A DNA stretch of 64,000 nt from Pseudolysobacter antarcticus (GTDB lineage: Bacteria > Pseudomonadota > Gammaproteobacteria > Xanthomonadales > Rhodanobacteraceae): the NCBI RefSeq assembly GCF_004168365.1, contig NZ_CP035704.1, positions 2,728,001 to 2,792,000 on the forward strand, given 5' to 3'. Positions within the stretch are counted from its first letter, which is position 1. Each line of letters opens with the position of its first letter. A program made the translations under genes and the position numbers. Positions 32,465 through 42,700 of this stretch are shown here, in pieces. The notes beneath the pieces were generated by a model. It did no database searches, was not told the DNA's origin, and saw nothing but the letters and a program-made list of their open reading frames with translations.

Positions 32465-34753
32465 TCAAAAATTGTAGCGCGCAGTCACATAATAATTTCT
32501 CGGCAAACCGAAATACGCGGTCTGGATATTGCCGACGCTGGAGAACTCCTGCGCGTCGGTCTTGTACACCTTGTCGGTCAGGTTGCGCACGCCGGCCTGA
32601 ATCTGCCAATGCTGATCGGCCGAGTCGTAGATGCCGTACAAACCGACCAGCGTATATGCCTTCTGGCTCAGCGCATCGCGATTGTCGACACTGAGCCAGG
32701 TGGTATCGCGATACGACACATCGCCGCCGAAAGTCAGGCCGCCGCTATCGCCCAAAGTAAAGGTGTGGCTGGCAGCAACACGCGCAGTCACTTTTGGCGC
32801 AAACGGTACGTGATCGTGCAAGTGCGCGAGCGCCGGCGTCAGCGCAATACGCGGATCGTTGAACTCATCGTATTTGGCATTCAGATAACCGATCTGCGTC
32901 GACAGACGATTGCCATCGCCGATCAAGGCCACGCCCTCGAACTCGATGCCATCCATCGACAACTTGGCCGCGTTCAACACCGGAAACGCGAAGGTCGGGA
33001 TCGGCGCCGCCGGGTTGGTGATTTCGGATACACGCGCCTGGAAATCACGATAATCGCTGTGGAATACCGAGATGTTGCCGAGCAGTTTGCCATTGTCGGA
33101 ACTGGTCTTGAACCCAGCTTCGTAAGTCCAGACGTATTCCGGGTTGTAGGTACTTTCTTCCGCGGCGGAATTGGCCCGGCCGTTGAAACCACCGGATTTG
33201 AATCCACGATTCGCCGAGACATAACCCATCACGTGATCGGTGAATGCTTTCTGCAAACTGACCGAGGGTGTCCATGCGTCGAAACTCTTGCTGGTGTTGA
33301 ACGCAAACGTGCCATTCAAACTGGTCAACGGCGCAGTCCAGAACGTGCTCGTGGTGCGGTCGTAATCCTTGCTGTCGTCGGTGTAGCGCAGGCCGCCGGT
33401 CACGGTCCAGGTCGGCACGAATTCCCAGTTGGCTTGAGCGAACGCGGCATAACTCTTGGTATTCAGATCGTCGTTGATGCTACGCAAAAAACCGACCGGC
33501 GCGGTCGCCAGCGTGAACAAATCGTTGGCAAACGCGTACTGCGTTGACGGCACTTTTTCGTTCAGATAATACAAACCATAGGTGGCGTGGAAATTACTGC
33601 CGTTGTCGTACTGGGCCTGAAATTCCTGACTGAGTTGGCTCTGTTTCAAACCAACAAAAACGTCACCGAGTTGATATTGCGAAGCATCGATATCGATGAA
33701 CGCTGCAGTATCGAGCTTGCGATACGCGGTGATACTTTTTATGGTCCAGCTCGGCGACAACTCCCACGTGAATACCGCCGACGCGCCCTTGTGAACCAGC
33801 TTCTGGCCCTGGTTCGGGTTGAACGACGTGTTGGAACGAAAATCGTATTCGCCGCTGGAAGGCGTCAGCAGCACGCGTGCGCCGGTCGCGAGATCGGTCT
33901 GGATCAGCGGTGCTTCGGGCGTGCCCAAGGTCAACGCATTATTCTGATGGGTGTAGTCGAGCGAAAAAACGCCCTTGAAGGTATCGCTCGGATGCCAGAC
34001 GATCTTGCCGCGAATCGACTGCGTGCCGTCGTCGTTGTATTTGTTGCCGGCGTTATCGCGAACGTAACCGTTATTGTCGCTGGTCGTGGCGGCGACGCTG
34101 GCCGACACAGTGTTGCTGAGCGGCGTTGCGCCGTAGAACTGCGTCTCGACACGGCCGTAATCGCCAATCGTCACGCCGACACTGGCTTCAGTGTGATCGC
34201 CCGGTTCGCGCGTCTCGATCTTGATCGCGCCGCCGGTGGAATTCTTCCCGTACAAGGTGCCTTGCGGGCCGCGCAATACTTCCACTTGGCTGACGTCGAA
34301 CATGTTGAACAACGCACCCTGGATGCGCGAGTAATACACATCATCGACATAGATGCCGACACCCGGATCGAACGTCTGCAACGCGTCCGGCTGGCCAATG
34401 CCGCGGATGAACGCGTTCACCGCCGATGACGATCCACGGCCTTCGACAATATTGAGATTCGGCACCGCGCCTTGCAGGCTGTCGACGGTGTGTGCCTGCA
34501 GTTCGGCCAAGTCTTCCTGGCCGAATGCACTGACCGACACCGGCACCTTCTGCGCGCTTTCTTCGCGACGACGCGCGGTAACGGTGACGGTATCGAGTCG
34601 CGCCTCGCTGCCGGGCGCGTTGGTGGCGGCGGGCGTGGCTGATGCCGCTTGCGGATCCGCAGCGGCATTCGCATCAGCAACATCATTCGCGTAAGCGACC
34701 GTCGAAAGATTCAAAACCACCGCGATCGCCAGACTGAGATGCTTGCGTTTCAT
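32465..34753 (-). CDS. TonB-dependent receptor
   Basis: A 762-residue outer-membrane receptor. Signal peptide 1-22 (cut near AYAND), a TonB-box-like segment at LDTVTVTARRREESAQKVPV (about 55-74), plug domain about 70-185 with FIRGIGQPDALQTFDPGVGI and VEVLRGPQGTLYGKNSTGGA, then the barrel with the terminal aromatic strand ending RYNF. The class is that of broad IroN/sphingomonad-type receptors used for large organic ligands such as oligosaccharides or plant compounds rather than only siderophores. ATG at 34753 follows GGGGA. It is divergent from the GntP permease and just upstream of the PHB depolymerase on the same strand, so a role in uptake of hydroxybutyrate oligomers is possible but unproven. 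Confidence 0.92.
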   Translation of the reverse strand: MKRKHLSLAIAVVLNLSTVAYANDVADANAAADPQAASATPAATNAPGSEARLDTVTVTARRREESAQKVPVSVSAFGQEDLAELQAHTVDSLQGAVPNLNIVEGRGSSSAVNAFIRGIGQPDALQTFDPGVGIYVDDVYYSRIQGALFNMFDVSQVEVLRGPQGTLYGKNSTGGAIKIETREPGDHTEASVGVTIGDYGRVETQFYGATPLSNTVSASVAATTSDNNGYVRDNAGNKYNDDGTQSIRGKIVWHPSDTFKGVFSLDYTHQNNALTLGTPEAPLIQTDLATGARVLLTPSSGEYDFRSNTSFNPNQGQKLVHKGASAVFTWELSPSWTIKSITAYRKLDTAAFIDIDASQYQLGDVFVGLKQSQLSQEFQAQYDNGSNFHATYGLYYLNEKVPSTQYAFANDLFTLATAPVGFLRSINDDLNTKSYAAFAQANWEFVPTWTVTGGLRYTDDSKDYDRTTSTFWTAPLTSLNGTFAFNTSKSFDAWTPSVSLQKAFTDHVMGYVSANRGFKSGGFNGRANSAAEESTYNPEYVWTYEAGFKTSSDNGKLLGNISVFHSDYRDFQARVSEITNPAAPIPTFAFPVLNAAKLSMDGIEFEGVALIGDGNRLSTQIGYLNAKYDEFNDPRIALTPALAHLHDHVPFAPKVTARVAASHTFTLGDSGGLTFGGDVSYRDTTWLSVDNRDALSQKAYTLVGLYGIYDSADQHWQIQAGVRNLTDKVYKTDAQEFSSVGNIQTAYFGLPRNYYVTARYNF

Positions 34754-34918
34754 GTTGTTTCCCCGTGCTTGTGTGTGGACAGATGCTGCCGGCATGGAAC
34801 CGGATGGCGGCACACTAGGCGTTATCGCCATGTCACACACTTGTACCTTCGTACAATGGGCCGCACCAGCGCGACTGCGGATACTCCGGTCACTTTTGCA
34901 GTGATTCGGAGTGCGCGC

Positions 34919-36232
34919 ATGCTCGGTCTTGTCGGCCTGATCCTCGGGCTAGTTTTACTGATCGTGCTCACGATGCGCGGCATGAATCTGTTCATCGCCA
35001 CGCCGCTGTGCGCGTTGCTGGTCGCGGTGCTCGGCGAGATGCCGCTGTTGCCGCAACTCGCAGCCAGCGGCCAGACCGATCTGATCACGAGTTACATGAG
35101 CGGCTTCTCGGGATTCATCGCGAAGTGGTTCCTGATGTTTTTGCTCGGCTCGATTTTCGGCAAGCTCATGGAAAATGTCGGCGCCGCGGAAAGCGTTGCG
35201 CGCTGGGTCACGCAGCGGCTCGGACCACAACACGCGGCACTCGCGGTCGTGATCGCCTGCGCGATTCTGACCTACGGCGGCGTGAGCCTGTTCGTGGTCG
35301 CGTTCTCAGTGTATCCGATGGCAGTGAGCCTGTTTCGCTCGGCCGATTTGCCGCGCCGTTACATTCCTGCGGCACTCGCGTTCGGCTCGGTCACGTTCAC
35401 GATGACGTCGGCCGGATCGCCGGAAATCCAGAACTGGATTCCGATCGAATATCTGCACACATCGCCCTACGCCGGCTGGCAGGCGAGCCTGGTCTGCGCG
35501 ATCTTCATGTTCGTGTTCGGCTCGTGGTGGTTCCGTCGCATGCTGCGCGCAGCGCGTGCGCGTGGTGAACATTTTGAAGCGCGTGCGGATGATCCGAGTG
35601 ATACGCGCGAATCGCTACCGCATCCGCTGATGGCGGCGTTGCCACTGCTCGTGGTGCTGGTGATTGCGTTTCTGCTGCATGATCAGTTCAAGACCTCAGC
35701 CTTGATTCTCGCCCTGCTCGGCGGCTGCATCGCCGCCGCACTGCTCAATCTGCGGCATTTGCGCGAACCCGGCAAGGCACTCGCGGACGGCAGCATGGGC
35801 GCGCTTGTTGCCGCCGGAAATACCGCCGCCGTGGTCGGCTTCGGAGCAGTTGCAAGCGCGTTGCCGGCGTTCCAGGAAATCGTGCGCTGGGTGATCGGCA
35901 TGCCGGGCGATGGATTGGTCAGCTCAGCGATTGCAGTCAGCGTGATCGCCGGCATGACCGGCTCGGCATCGGGAGGTCAAGCGATTGCACTGCCGATCCT
36001 TGCGCCGCATTTTCTTGCAGCCGGGGTGAACGCCGAACACCTGCATCGGGTCGTCGCACTCGCGTCAGGCGCGTTGGATGTATTGCCACACAACGGTTAC
36101 GTCGTCACCACCATCCGCGCGATCTGCGGCGATACGCACAAGCGCGCATATCCCGCACTGGCCGCACTCGCAGCGGTGGTGCCGACCTTGGGATTGATTC
36201 TTTGCCTGCTGCTGTTTGCGTTTGGCATGTAG
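34919..36232 (+). CDS. GntP-family permease, candidate hydroxybutyrate transporter
   Basis: A 437-residue inner-membrane transporter with about 12 helices. The segments FIATPLCALLVAVLGEMPLL, GFSGFIAKWFLMFLLGSIFG and GSASGGQAIALPI are typical of GntP/gluconate:H+ symporters and of related D-3-hydroxybutyrate permeases. ATG at 34919 is chosen for GGAG 8 bases upstream and because helix 1 starts directly after; the frame is open 90 codons more without support. The substrate cannot be read from sequence. Being near a PHB depolymerase and divergent from a TonB receptor, 3-hydroxybutyrate import is a reasonable guess; gluconate and other sugar acids are alternatives, and no kinase or sugar-acid enzyme is present here. 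Confidence 0.88.
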   Translation: MLGLVGLILGLVLLIVLTMRGMNLFIATPLCALLVAVLGEMPLLPQLAASGQTDLITSYMSGFSGFIAKWFLMFLLGSIFGKLMENVGAAESVARWVTQRLGPQHAALAVVIACAILTYGGVSLFVVAFSVYPMAVSLFRSADLPRRYIPAALAFGSVTFTMTSAGSPEIQNWIPIEYLHTSPYAGWQASLVCAIFMFVFGSWWFRRMLRAARARGEHFEARADDPSDTRESLPHPLMAALPLLVVLVIAFLLHDQFKTSALILALLGGCIAAALLNLRHLREPGKALADGSMGALVAAGNTAAVVGFGAVASALPAFQEIVRWVIGMPGDGLVSSAIAVSVIAGMTGSASGGQAIALPILAPHFLAAGVNAEHLHRVVALASGALDVLPHNGYVVTTIRAICGDTHKRAYPALAALAAVVPTLGLILCLLLFAFGM

Positions 36233-36266
36233 TTCGCACGCGACCGAATCGCGCCGGTTTATTCGA

Positions 36267-37022
36267 TCAGTTCACGGCACAACTCTGCAACGGCTGCTGC
36301 ACCGCTTGCGCGATCACGCCGGTTTCGGTGTTCTGCACAAACGCGACGACTGTAGCGTTTTGTACGGATACGTTCGCTGGAAAGTCGAGCTTTGCACTGG
36401 CCTTGTCCAACGCATACGGGCCGCCGAACGCGCGCACGACATGATCGTGTTTTAGTTCCTTGCCGCGATTTTCGCCGGCCTTCACCGCGGTGTGCAGATC
36501 GTCTTCGGTGATCGCAAAATACGCGCGCCAAGTCTTGTCGTTCTGATTCGTGCCGAGCTGCGTCTGCAATGTCAGTTGCACGGGATTGCCCGGTTCGACC
36601 TGCAGGCTCAAGCTCGGTATCGATACACTCGCCGCGGGATCGGTCTTCGGCACTTTGCCGCTCGACCACCCTTGCCATTCCTTGCCGTTCAACGCCACTT
36701 CCGGCGTGTAGATGGTCTGGCCGTTGCGACCGAGCAGATCGCGCTGGCGCGCGGTGTAGCGCGGGCTGTCGAAACGATCGCGCCAGCCCGATGAATCCCA
36801 ATAATCAACATGAAATGCCAGCGCAATCGCGGCTTGCGGCTTGATCAGGCTCATCCAGTGATCCGCTGGCGGACACGAACTGCAACCTTCCGAGGTATAC
36901 AACTCGATCACTTTCTGCTGTGCTTCCGGACTTTGCGCGACGCACGCCGCATTCACCGCGCCGGCGAAAAAAGACATGTAGATCATGAGGCCCAAACGTG
37001 TTTTGTGGTATCGAATCGCCAT
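36267..37022 (-). CDS. DUF1223 thioredoxin-like secreted protein
   Basis: A 251-residue exported protein of the DUF1223 family (PF06764). A signal peptide or anchor (MSFFAGAVNA) precedes VIELYTSEGCSSCPPADHW, the conserved thioredoxin-like CxxC motif, then HVDYWDSSGWRDRF and YTPEVALNG, all family signatures. The function is not established; the fold suggests a periplasmic redox or copper-linked role. Start at 37022 follows GAGGAG. It is convergent with the GntP permease gene, with 34 bases between the stops. Confidence 0.88.
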   Translation of the reverse strand: MAIRYHKTRLGLMIYMSFFAGAVNAACVAQSPEAQQKVIELYTSEGCSSCPPADHWMSLIKPQAAIALAFHVDYWDSSGWRDRFDSPRYTARQRDLLGRNGQTIYTPEVALNGKEWQGWSSGKVPKTDPAASVSIPSLSLQVEPGNPVQLTLQTQLGTNQNDKTWRAYFAITEDDLHTAVKAGENRGKELKHDHVVRAFGGPYALDKASAKLDFPANVSVQNATVVAFVQNTETGVIAQAVQQPLQSCAVN

Positions 37023-37432
37023 GCCGTTCTCCTCGCAGAATTGTTTAGCCACGCCGCAGCAGACCGCACCGGGCGGGAATACTTTCAGCCGACATTAGCG
37101 ACTTTTATTTCGGCCCGGGTTGCAAATCCAATCCAAACGCGGCTTTGAGGCCGATACAAGGTACAATGCGCCGCGCGATTCATTCCGCCGCTGGCGTCAT
37201 CACGGCACCGGGAGCTTTCCCACGGGGATTCCCTCCGGTCACAAGTGCAGCGAGTTCAAAAACTCGCGCCCTGGCCCTCCGTGCCAACTACTTCAGCCGC
37301 GCCGGGCAGGATGTCCCGAGTGTCGCGAGCGCAGGGATGCGCAAAAGCGACCACCGCCGGGCAGGATGCCCAAGTGCAGCGTGCGCATGGATGCGCAGAA
37401 TCTGCCGCCTCACATTCCTTACGAGCATCAAC
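37023..37432 (+). promoter_or_regulatory. deaD upstream region: -10 candidate, repeats and long leader
   Basis: No gene in 410 bases. GTACAATGCGCC contains a good -10 (TACAAT, 37162-37167) without a clear -35; transcription from it would give a leader of about 260 bases. Within the leader lie two tandem copies of a 42-45 base unit. The region before the ATG at 37433 lacks a strong ribosome site (ACGAGC only), so initiation may depend on leader structure. Confidence 0.4.
37301..37399. repeat. Two tandem copies of a 44-base dispersed repeat
   Basis: Both copies begin GCCGGGCAGGATG (37301 and 37356), continue with CCC..AGTG and end GCGCA.GGATGCGCA. The intervening ten bases differ. The unit, with its short inner inverted repeat, resembles GC-rich dispersed repeats of Xanthomonadales genomes; a partial GCAGGATGCCC copy occurs at 43083-43092. 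Confidence 0.7.
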
Positions 37433-39535
37433 ATGTCCGACGATATCGAAACCACCGCCCCCACTTCCACGCCTGAATCCGTTCCGGCTCTGCCCAGCTT
37501 TCGCGATCTCGCCCTCAGCGAACCCGTGTTCCAGGCGCTCGCCGATGTGGGTTACGAAGCGCCATCGCCCATTCAGTCCGCCACTATTCCGCCGCTGCTC
37601 GAAGGCCGCGACGTGCTCGGCCAGGCGCAAACCGGCACGGGCAAGACCGCCGCTTTCGCGCTGCCGATCTTGTCGAAACTCGACCTGACCAAAACCAAAC
37701 CGCAAGCACTGGTGCTGGCGCCGACGCGCGAACTCGCGATTCAGGTGGCCGAGGCGTTCCAGACTTACGCCGCACATATTCGCGGTTTCCATGTGCTGCC
37801 GATCTACGGTGGCCAGAGTTACGGCCCGCAGTTGGCCGGCCTGCGTCGCGGCGTGCACGTTGTGGTCGGCACGCCCGGTCGCGTGATCGATCATCTCGAA
37901 CGCGGCACGCTGGATCTGAGCGCCTTGACCTGCCTCGTGCTCGATGAGGCCGACGAAATGTTGCGCATGGGCTTCATCGATGACGTCGAGCAGATCCTAC
38001 AGAAGACGCCGCCGAAACGTCAGGTGGCGTTGTTCTCGGCGACCATGCCGTCGGCGATCCGCCGCATCGCGCAAACCTATCTCAACGATCCGACCGAGAT
38101 CACGATCAAGAGCAAAACGGCCACCGCGACCAATATCCGCCAGCGTTTCTGGATGGTCAGCGGCATGCACAAGCTCGACGCGCTGACGCGTATTCTCGAA
38201 GCCGAGCCGTTCGACGGCATGATCATTTTCACGCGCACCAAGCATTCCACCGAAGAGCTTGCCGAAAAATTGCAGGCGCGCGGTTTCTCGGCCGCACCGA
38301 TCAACGGCGATATCCAGCAGGCGCAACGCGAACGCACGATTGCGCGACTCAAGGACGGCCAGCTCGATATCCTGGTCGCCACCGACGTCGCCGCACGTGG
38401 TCTCGACGTCGAGCGCATCAGCCACATCATCAACTACGATGTGCCGACCGATACCGAATCCTACGTGCATCGCATCGGCCGCACCGGCCGCGCCGGACGC
38501 AAAGGTGATGCGATCCTGTTCCTGAGCCCGCGCGAACGCCACATGCTGCGCACGATCGAGCGCGCCACGCGCCAGGTGGTCGAGCAGATGGAATTGCCGA
38601 CCGTCGAGACGGTCAACAATCAGCGCATCGCCAAGTTCAAGCAGAAGATCACCGACTCGCTCGCCGCGGGTGAACTTATTCTGTTCCGCTCGCTGATCGA
38701 ACAGTACGAAAAAGAACACAACGTGCCGGCGATCGAAATCGCCGCTGCACTCGCACGTATCACGCAAGGCGATACGCCGTTGCTGCTCGAACCACCGCGC
38801 AAATTCGAGCGCAGCGATGCACCCGCTTGGCAACAGCGCGACACGCGAATCCCTGATCGTTCTGCACGCAGCGAGCGGCCAGAACGCAGCGATCGCAAGC
38901 CCGATCGCAGCCGCGCCGAACGCCCGATCTACGATCGCGACGAGCGTCCGAAAACCGCGCATATTCGCAGCGGGTCGCCGTTCGAATCCAATCCGGCCAG
39001 CGATATCAAACGCGCCGAAGCGGCTGATCGCGCCAGCGCCGGCAAACCCGATTACGACCGTGCCGAACGTCCCGCGCGTGCGTCACGCGACGAGCGGCCT
39101 GCACGTCCGTCGCGTGATGAACGTCCACATCACGAAATCAATGAAGCGCGACCGCCGCAAGAACGTCCAGCGCATGATCGTCCGCGCCCCGCCAAAACCG
39201 AACCGGGCATGGAAACCTATCGGGTCGAAGTCGGCCACGATCACGGCGTCAAACCCGGCAATATCGTCGGCGCGGTTGCCAATGAAGCTGGCCTCGACAG
39301 CAAGCATATCGGTCGCATCGATATCCGCGGCGATCACGCGCTGATCGATCTGCCGGAAGGCATGCCGTCGGAAATTCTCGGCCATCTGAAAAAGGTCTGG
39401 GTGTCGGGCCAGCAGCTGAAAATCACACGTCACAGCGAAGGTAGTTCCGCGCCGTCACGCCCTTCGCACGACGGGCGCCCGCCGTTCAAGTCACCGCGCC
39501 CGAGCGGCAAGCCGAAACGTCCGCCGTCCCGCTGA
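37433..39535 (+). CDS. deaD: DEAD-box RNA helicase, DeaD/CsdA type
   Basis: A 700-residue cold-associated RNA helicase for ribosome assembly and mRNA unwinding. Helicase core about 28-400: Q-motif (GYEAPSPIQSATIP), AQTGTGKT, PTRELAIQ, VLDEADEML, SAT, IIFTRTKHST, RGLDVERI and HRIGRTGR. A dimerisation region follows to about 460, then a 140-residue Arg/Glu/Asp/Pro linker full of (D/A)ERP-type repeats, and a C-terminal DbpA-type RNA-binding domain (YRVEVGHDHGVKPGNIVG, DLPEGMPSEIL, WVSGQQLKI, about 592-665) and a basic tail. The start at 37433 begins the usual acidic N-terminus. The long leader suggests cold or autoregulation. Confidence 0.94.
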   Translation: MSDDIETTAPTSTPESVPALPSFRDLALSEPVFQALADVGYEAPSPIQSATIPPLLEGRDVLGQAQTGTGKTAAFALPILSKLDLTKTKPQALVLAPTRELAIQVAEAFQTYAAHIRGFHVLPIYGGQSYGPQLAGLRRGVHVVVGTPGRVIDHLERGTLDLSALTCLVLDEADEMLRMGFIDDVEQILQKTPPKRQVALFSATMPSAIRRIAQTYLNDPTEITIKSKTATATNIRQRFWMVSGMHKLDALTRILEAEPFDGMIIFTRTKHSTEELAEKLQARGFSAAPINGDIQQAQRERTIARLKDGQLDILVATDVAARGLDVERISHIINYDVPTDTESYVHRIGRTGRAGRKGDAILFLSPRERHMLRTIERATRQVVEQMELPTVETVNNQRIAKFKQKITDSLAAGELILFRSLIEQYEKEHNVPAIEIAAALARITQGDTPLLLEPPRKFERSDAPAWQQRDTRIPDRSARSERPERSDRKPDRSRAERPIYDRDERPKTAHIRSGSPFESNPASDIKRAEAADRASAGKPDYDRAERPARASRDERPARPSRDERPHHEINEARPPQERPAHDRPRPAKTEPGMETYRVEVGHDHGVKPGNIVGAVANEAGLDSKHIGRIDIRGDHALIDLPEGMPSEILGHLKKVWVSGQQLKITRHSEGSSAPSRPSHDGRPPFKSPRPSGKPKRPPSR

Positions 39536-39559
39536 GTCCGGTTAATTTGTGGATCGCAT

Positions 39560-39581
39560 GGACAGCGCAGCCGCGCTGTCC
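39560..39581. terminator. 9-bp stem-loop after deaD
   Basis: GGACAGCGC, AGCC, GCGCTGTCC form a perfect hairpin 24 bases after the deaD stop; no T-run follows, so Rho or RNA stabilisation may be involved. Confidence 0.5.
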
Positions 39582-39720
39582 GGCAACACACCTTCGACCT
39601 CGGAAAGCGTCACCATAGACCACCCTTGGCGGTGACGGTTTTCCGACGGTAGTGGTCTTACAAAGCGCAAGTATTTGCTAGACTCCGTGCATTCCGCTTC
39701 GCGGATTCAGGGGAATACCG

Positions 39721-42700
39721 ATGCGCTGTTCGAAAAATGGGCTCTTGCCCCTGTTGGTGTGTGCGTCACTGATACTCACCAGCTTGCCGTTGTGGGCAGC
39801 TACTTGCCGGGTCACTACGACCGGCATTGCCAGCAACGACGGCAGCGACTGGACCACCCACGCCATTACTCTGCAAGGCGCGCTGAGCAATTCCGCATGC
39901 AGCGAAATCTGGCTGGCCAAGGGCGTATACAAGCCGGTGACGCCAGCCAATCTGGCCAGCGTGACCGGGACCGAACGTTCGGCCAGCTTCAACATTCATT
40001 CCGGCGTCGCGATCTACGGTGGCTTTGCCGGCGGTGAAACTGCGCGGGCTGACCGCGACTTCGCAGCCAACCTCACTGTTCTGTCCGGCGATATCGATGG
40101 CAACGATACCAATACCAATGGCGTCGATCTGACTGTGGATGCCACCCACAATGGCAGCAATAGCAACACCGTCGTGCAGCTCGATGGCAGGACGACTCCG
40201 ATCAACACCGACACGGTGCTCGACGGCGTTACGGTCACAGCAGGCAACAACCCTAGTGCTGGTGGCGGGCTCTACTGCAACGCCGAGGGCAACGGCGATG
40301 GCAACCCCCCGGGCAGCGACATTCGATGCAGTCCAACCGTGAGTAATGTCCGCTTCAGCGGCAACTTCGCCAGCGGTGGCGGCGGCGCGATGGTCAACGA
40401 TGCTCTCTACGGTGGCATCAGCAGCCCGGTGCTGACCAATGTCGTCTTCAGCAACAATAGCGTGGATAACGGCGGCAGCACTCAGTCACGTGGTGGTGCA
40501 ATGCTCAACGGTGGCGCCGCCGGCAGCGTCAGCAAACCGGTGCTGACCAACGTCACCTTCATCGGCAATAGCGCCACCAATGGTATCGGCGGCGCGATGT
40601 TCAACGCCGGCAACTTCGGCGACTGCAGTCCGGTGCTGAACAACGTCACGTTCACTGGCAATAGCGCCATCAATGGCTTCGGCGGTGCGATGGTCAACTA
40701 CGGTTTCGCCGGCAATAGCAGCCCGACACTGAACAACGTTGTCTTCAATGGCAACAGCACCACCGGCAGCGGTGGTGCGATATACAACTACGGCTCTGGC
40801 TTCTCCGCCGGTGCCAACGTCAGCCCGACCCTGAACAACGTCACCTTCAGCGGCAATAGTGCCCAGCTCAAAGGCGGTGCCATGTATAACGATGGCAGCT
40901 CCGGCGGCAACAGCAACCCGACGTTGAGCAATGTCACCTTCAGCGGCAATACCGCGCCTAACGGCGCAGCGCTCTACAACGATGCCACCGGCAGCACCTA
41001 TACGACGAATAGCGGCACCAGCAGCCCAACGCTGAACAACGTTACCTTCAGCGGCAATAGCGCTAGCGGTAAAGGCGGTGCGATGTACAACGATGGTTCC
41101 GCCAATGGCTTCACCAGTGGGCACAGCAGCCCGGTACTGAACAATGTCATTCTGTGGGGCGATACCGGCGGCGAGCTATTCAACAATTCGGCAACGGCCA
41201 CCACCGCCCTCCACTACAGCGTGATGCAGGGCGGCTGCACCAGCGGCGACGGCAACACCTGCACCGATCATGTCCTCATCACCGATCCCAAGCTCGGCAC
41301 GCTGGCCAACAATGGCGGGTTCACGCAAACGAGGCTGCCTGGTGCCGGTAGTTCGGCCATCGATGCCGGCGACAATTCGAGCTGCGCGAGTACCGACCAG
41401 CGCGGCGTGCCGCGGCCGCAAGGCGCCGTCTGCGATATCGGCGCCGTCGAAGTGGCGGCCGCATCGCTCAGCGCGGCATTCAGTCCAGCGTCGGTCGCCG
41501 TGGGTAGCACCACAACCTTCACAATCACGGCTACGAATCCGACGTCGATTGCATTAACCAATGTTTCGTTCAGCAATTCGGTTCCCGCTGGCCTGAAGTT
41601 GGTAGCCCAGGCCGGTGGCACGTGCGGCACTGCCGCGGGAACAGGCGGAGGCTCTACCTCGGTCAACGCTGCCACAGGCTTCTTTAGTACGGTCGCGAAT
41701 AATTTGGCGGCAGGGGCTTCTTGCACGATTTCACTGCAGGTGCTCGCGCTGAATGCAGGATCGTTTCTGGACACGACGAGTACGGTCACGTCAAGCGAGG
41801 CGCTAGCGGGCGCAGCGGCTAGCGCAACGCTTTTGGTTACTACGCCGTTGACCATCACCGCCAACGATGCCACCAAGACTTACGGCAACGCCTTACCGAC
41901 GCTCAGCGCAAGCTATTCCGGTTTCGTCAATGGCGATACGGCGGCAAGTGTCACCATACCGCCTACCCTCACGACTACGGCCACGGCCGCCTCGCCCGTC
42001 GTCGGCGGCGGCTATCCGATCACAGCCAGCGGCGCGGTTGTGCCGAGCTATTATACCGTCACCTACGTGCCGGGCGCGCTGAGCATCACGTCGGCTCCGC
42101 TGACGATCACCGCGAACAATGCCAGCCGTGCGTATGGCGCAGTCAACCCGGGTTTCTCCGCCAATTATTCCGGCTTCGTCAACGGTGATTCCACCGCGAG
42201 CCTCACACCGTCGCCAACCATCACGACGACCGCAACGGACACGTCGCCCGCGGGCCCCTATCCGATCACAGCCAGCGGCGCAGTCGATCCGAACTATGTG
42301 ATCAGCTACGTCGACGGCACGTTAACCATCGGCAAGGCCGACCAAGCGATCGCCTTCGGAACAGCGCCGGTGGTAGCGGTGAACGGCACCGGCGCGGCGA
42401 CGGCGACAACGACGGCGACGCCGAGTACAAGCTATCCGATCATATTCTCGACAACGTCTGTTGATTGCAGTGTGACGAGCACGGGCTTGGTGACGGGTAT
42501 CAATGCGGGCACGAGCAATTGCATGATCACCGCAGCGCAAAGTGGTGATGCGAACTACAACGCGGCCGCGCCCGTCAATCAGAACCTCAGCATCGGCAAG
42601 GACACGACGACGCTCACTTTGGCCGTGACGCCCAATCCGGTGAATTTCAATGCGCCGATCACTATCGTCGCGATCGTTAGCGGCGATCCGCCGACCGGCA

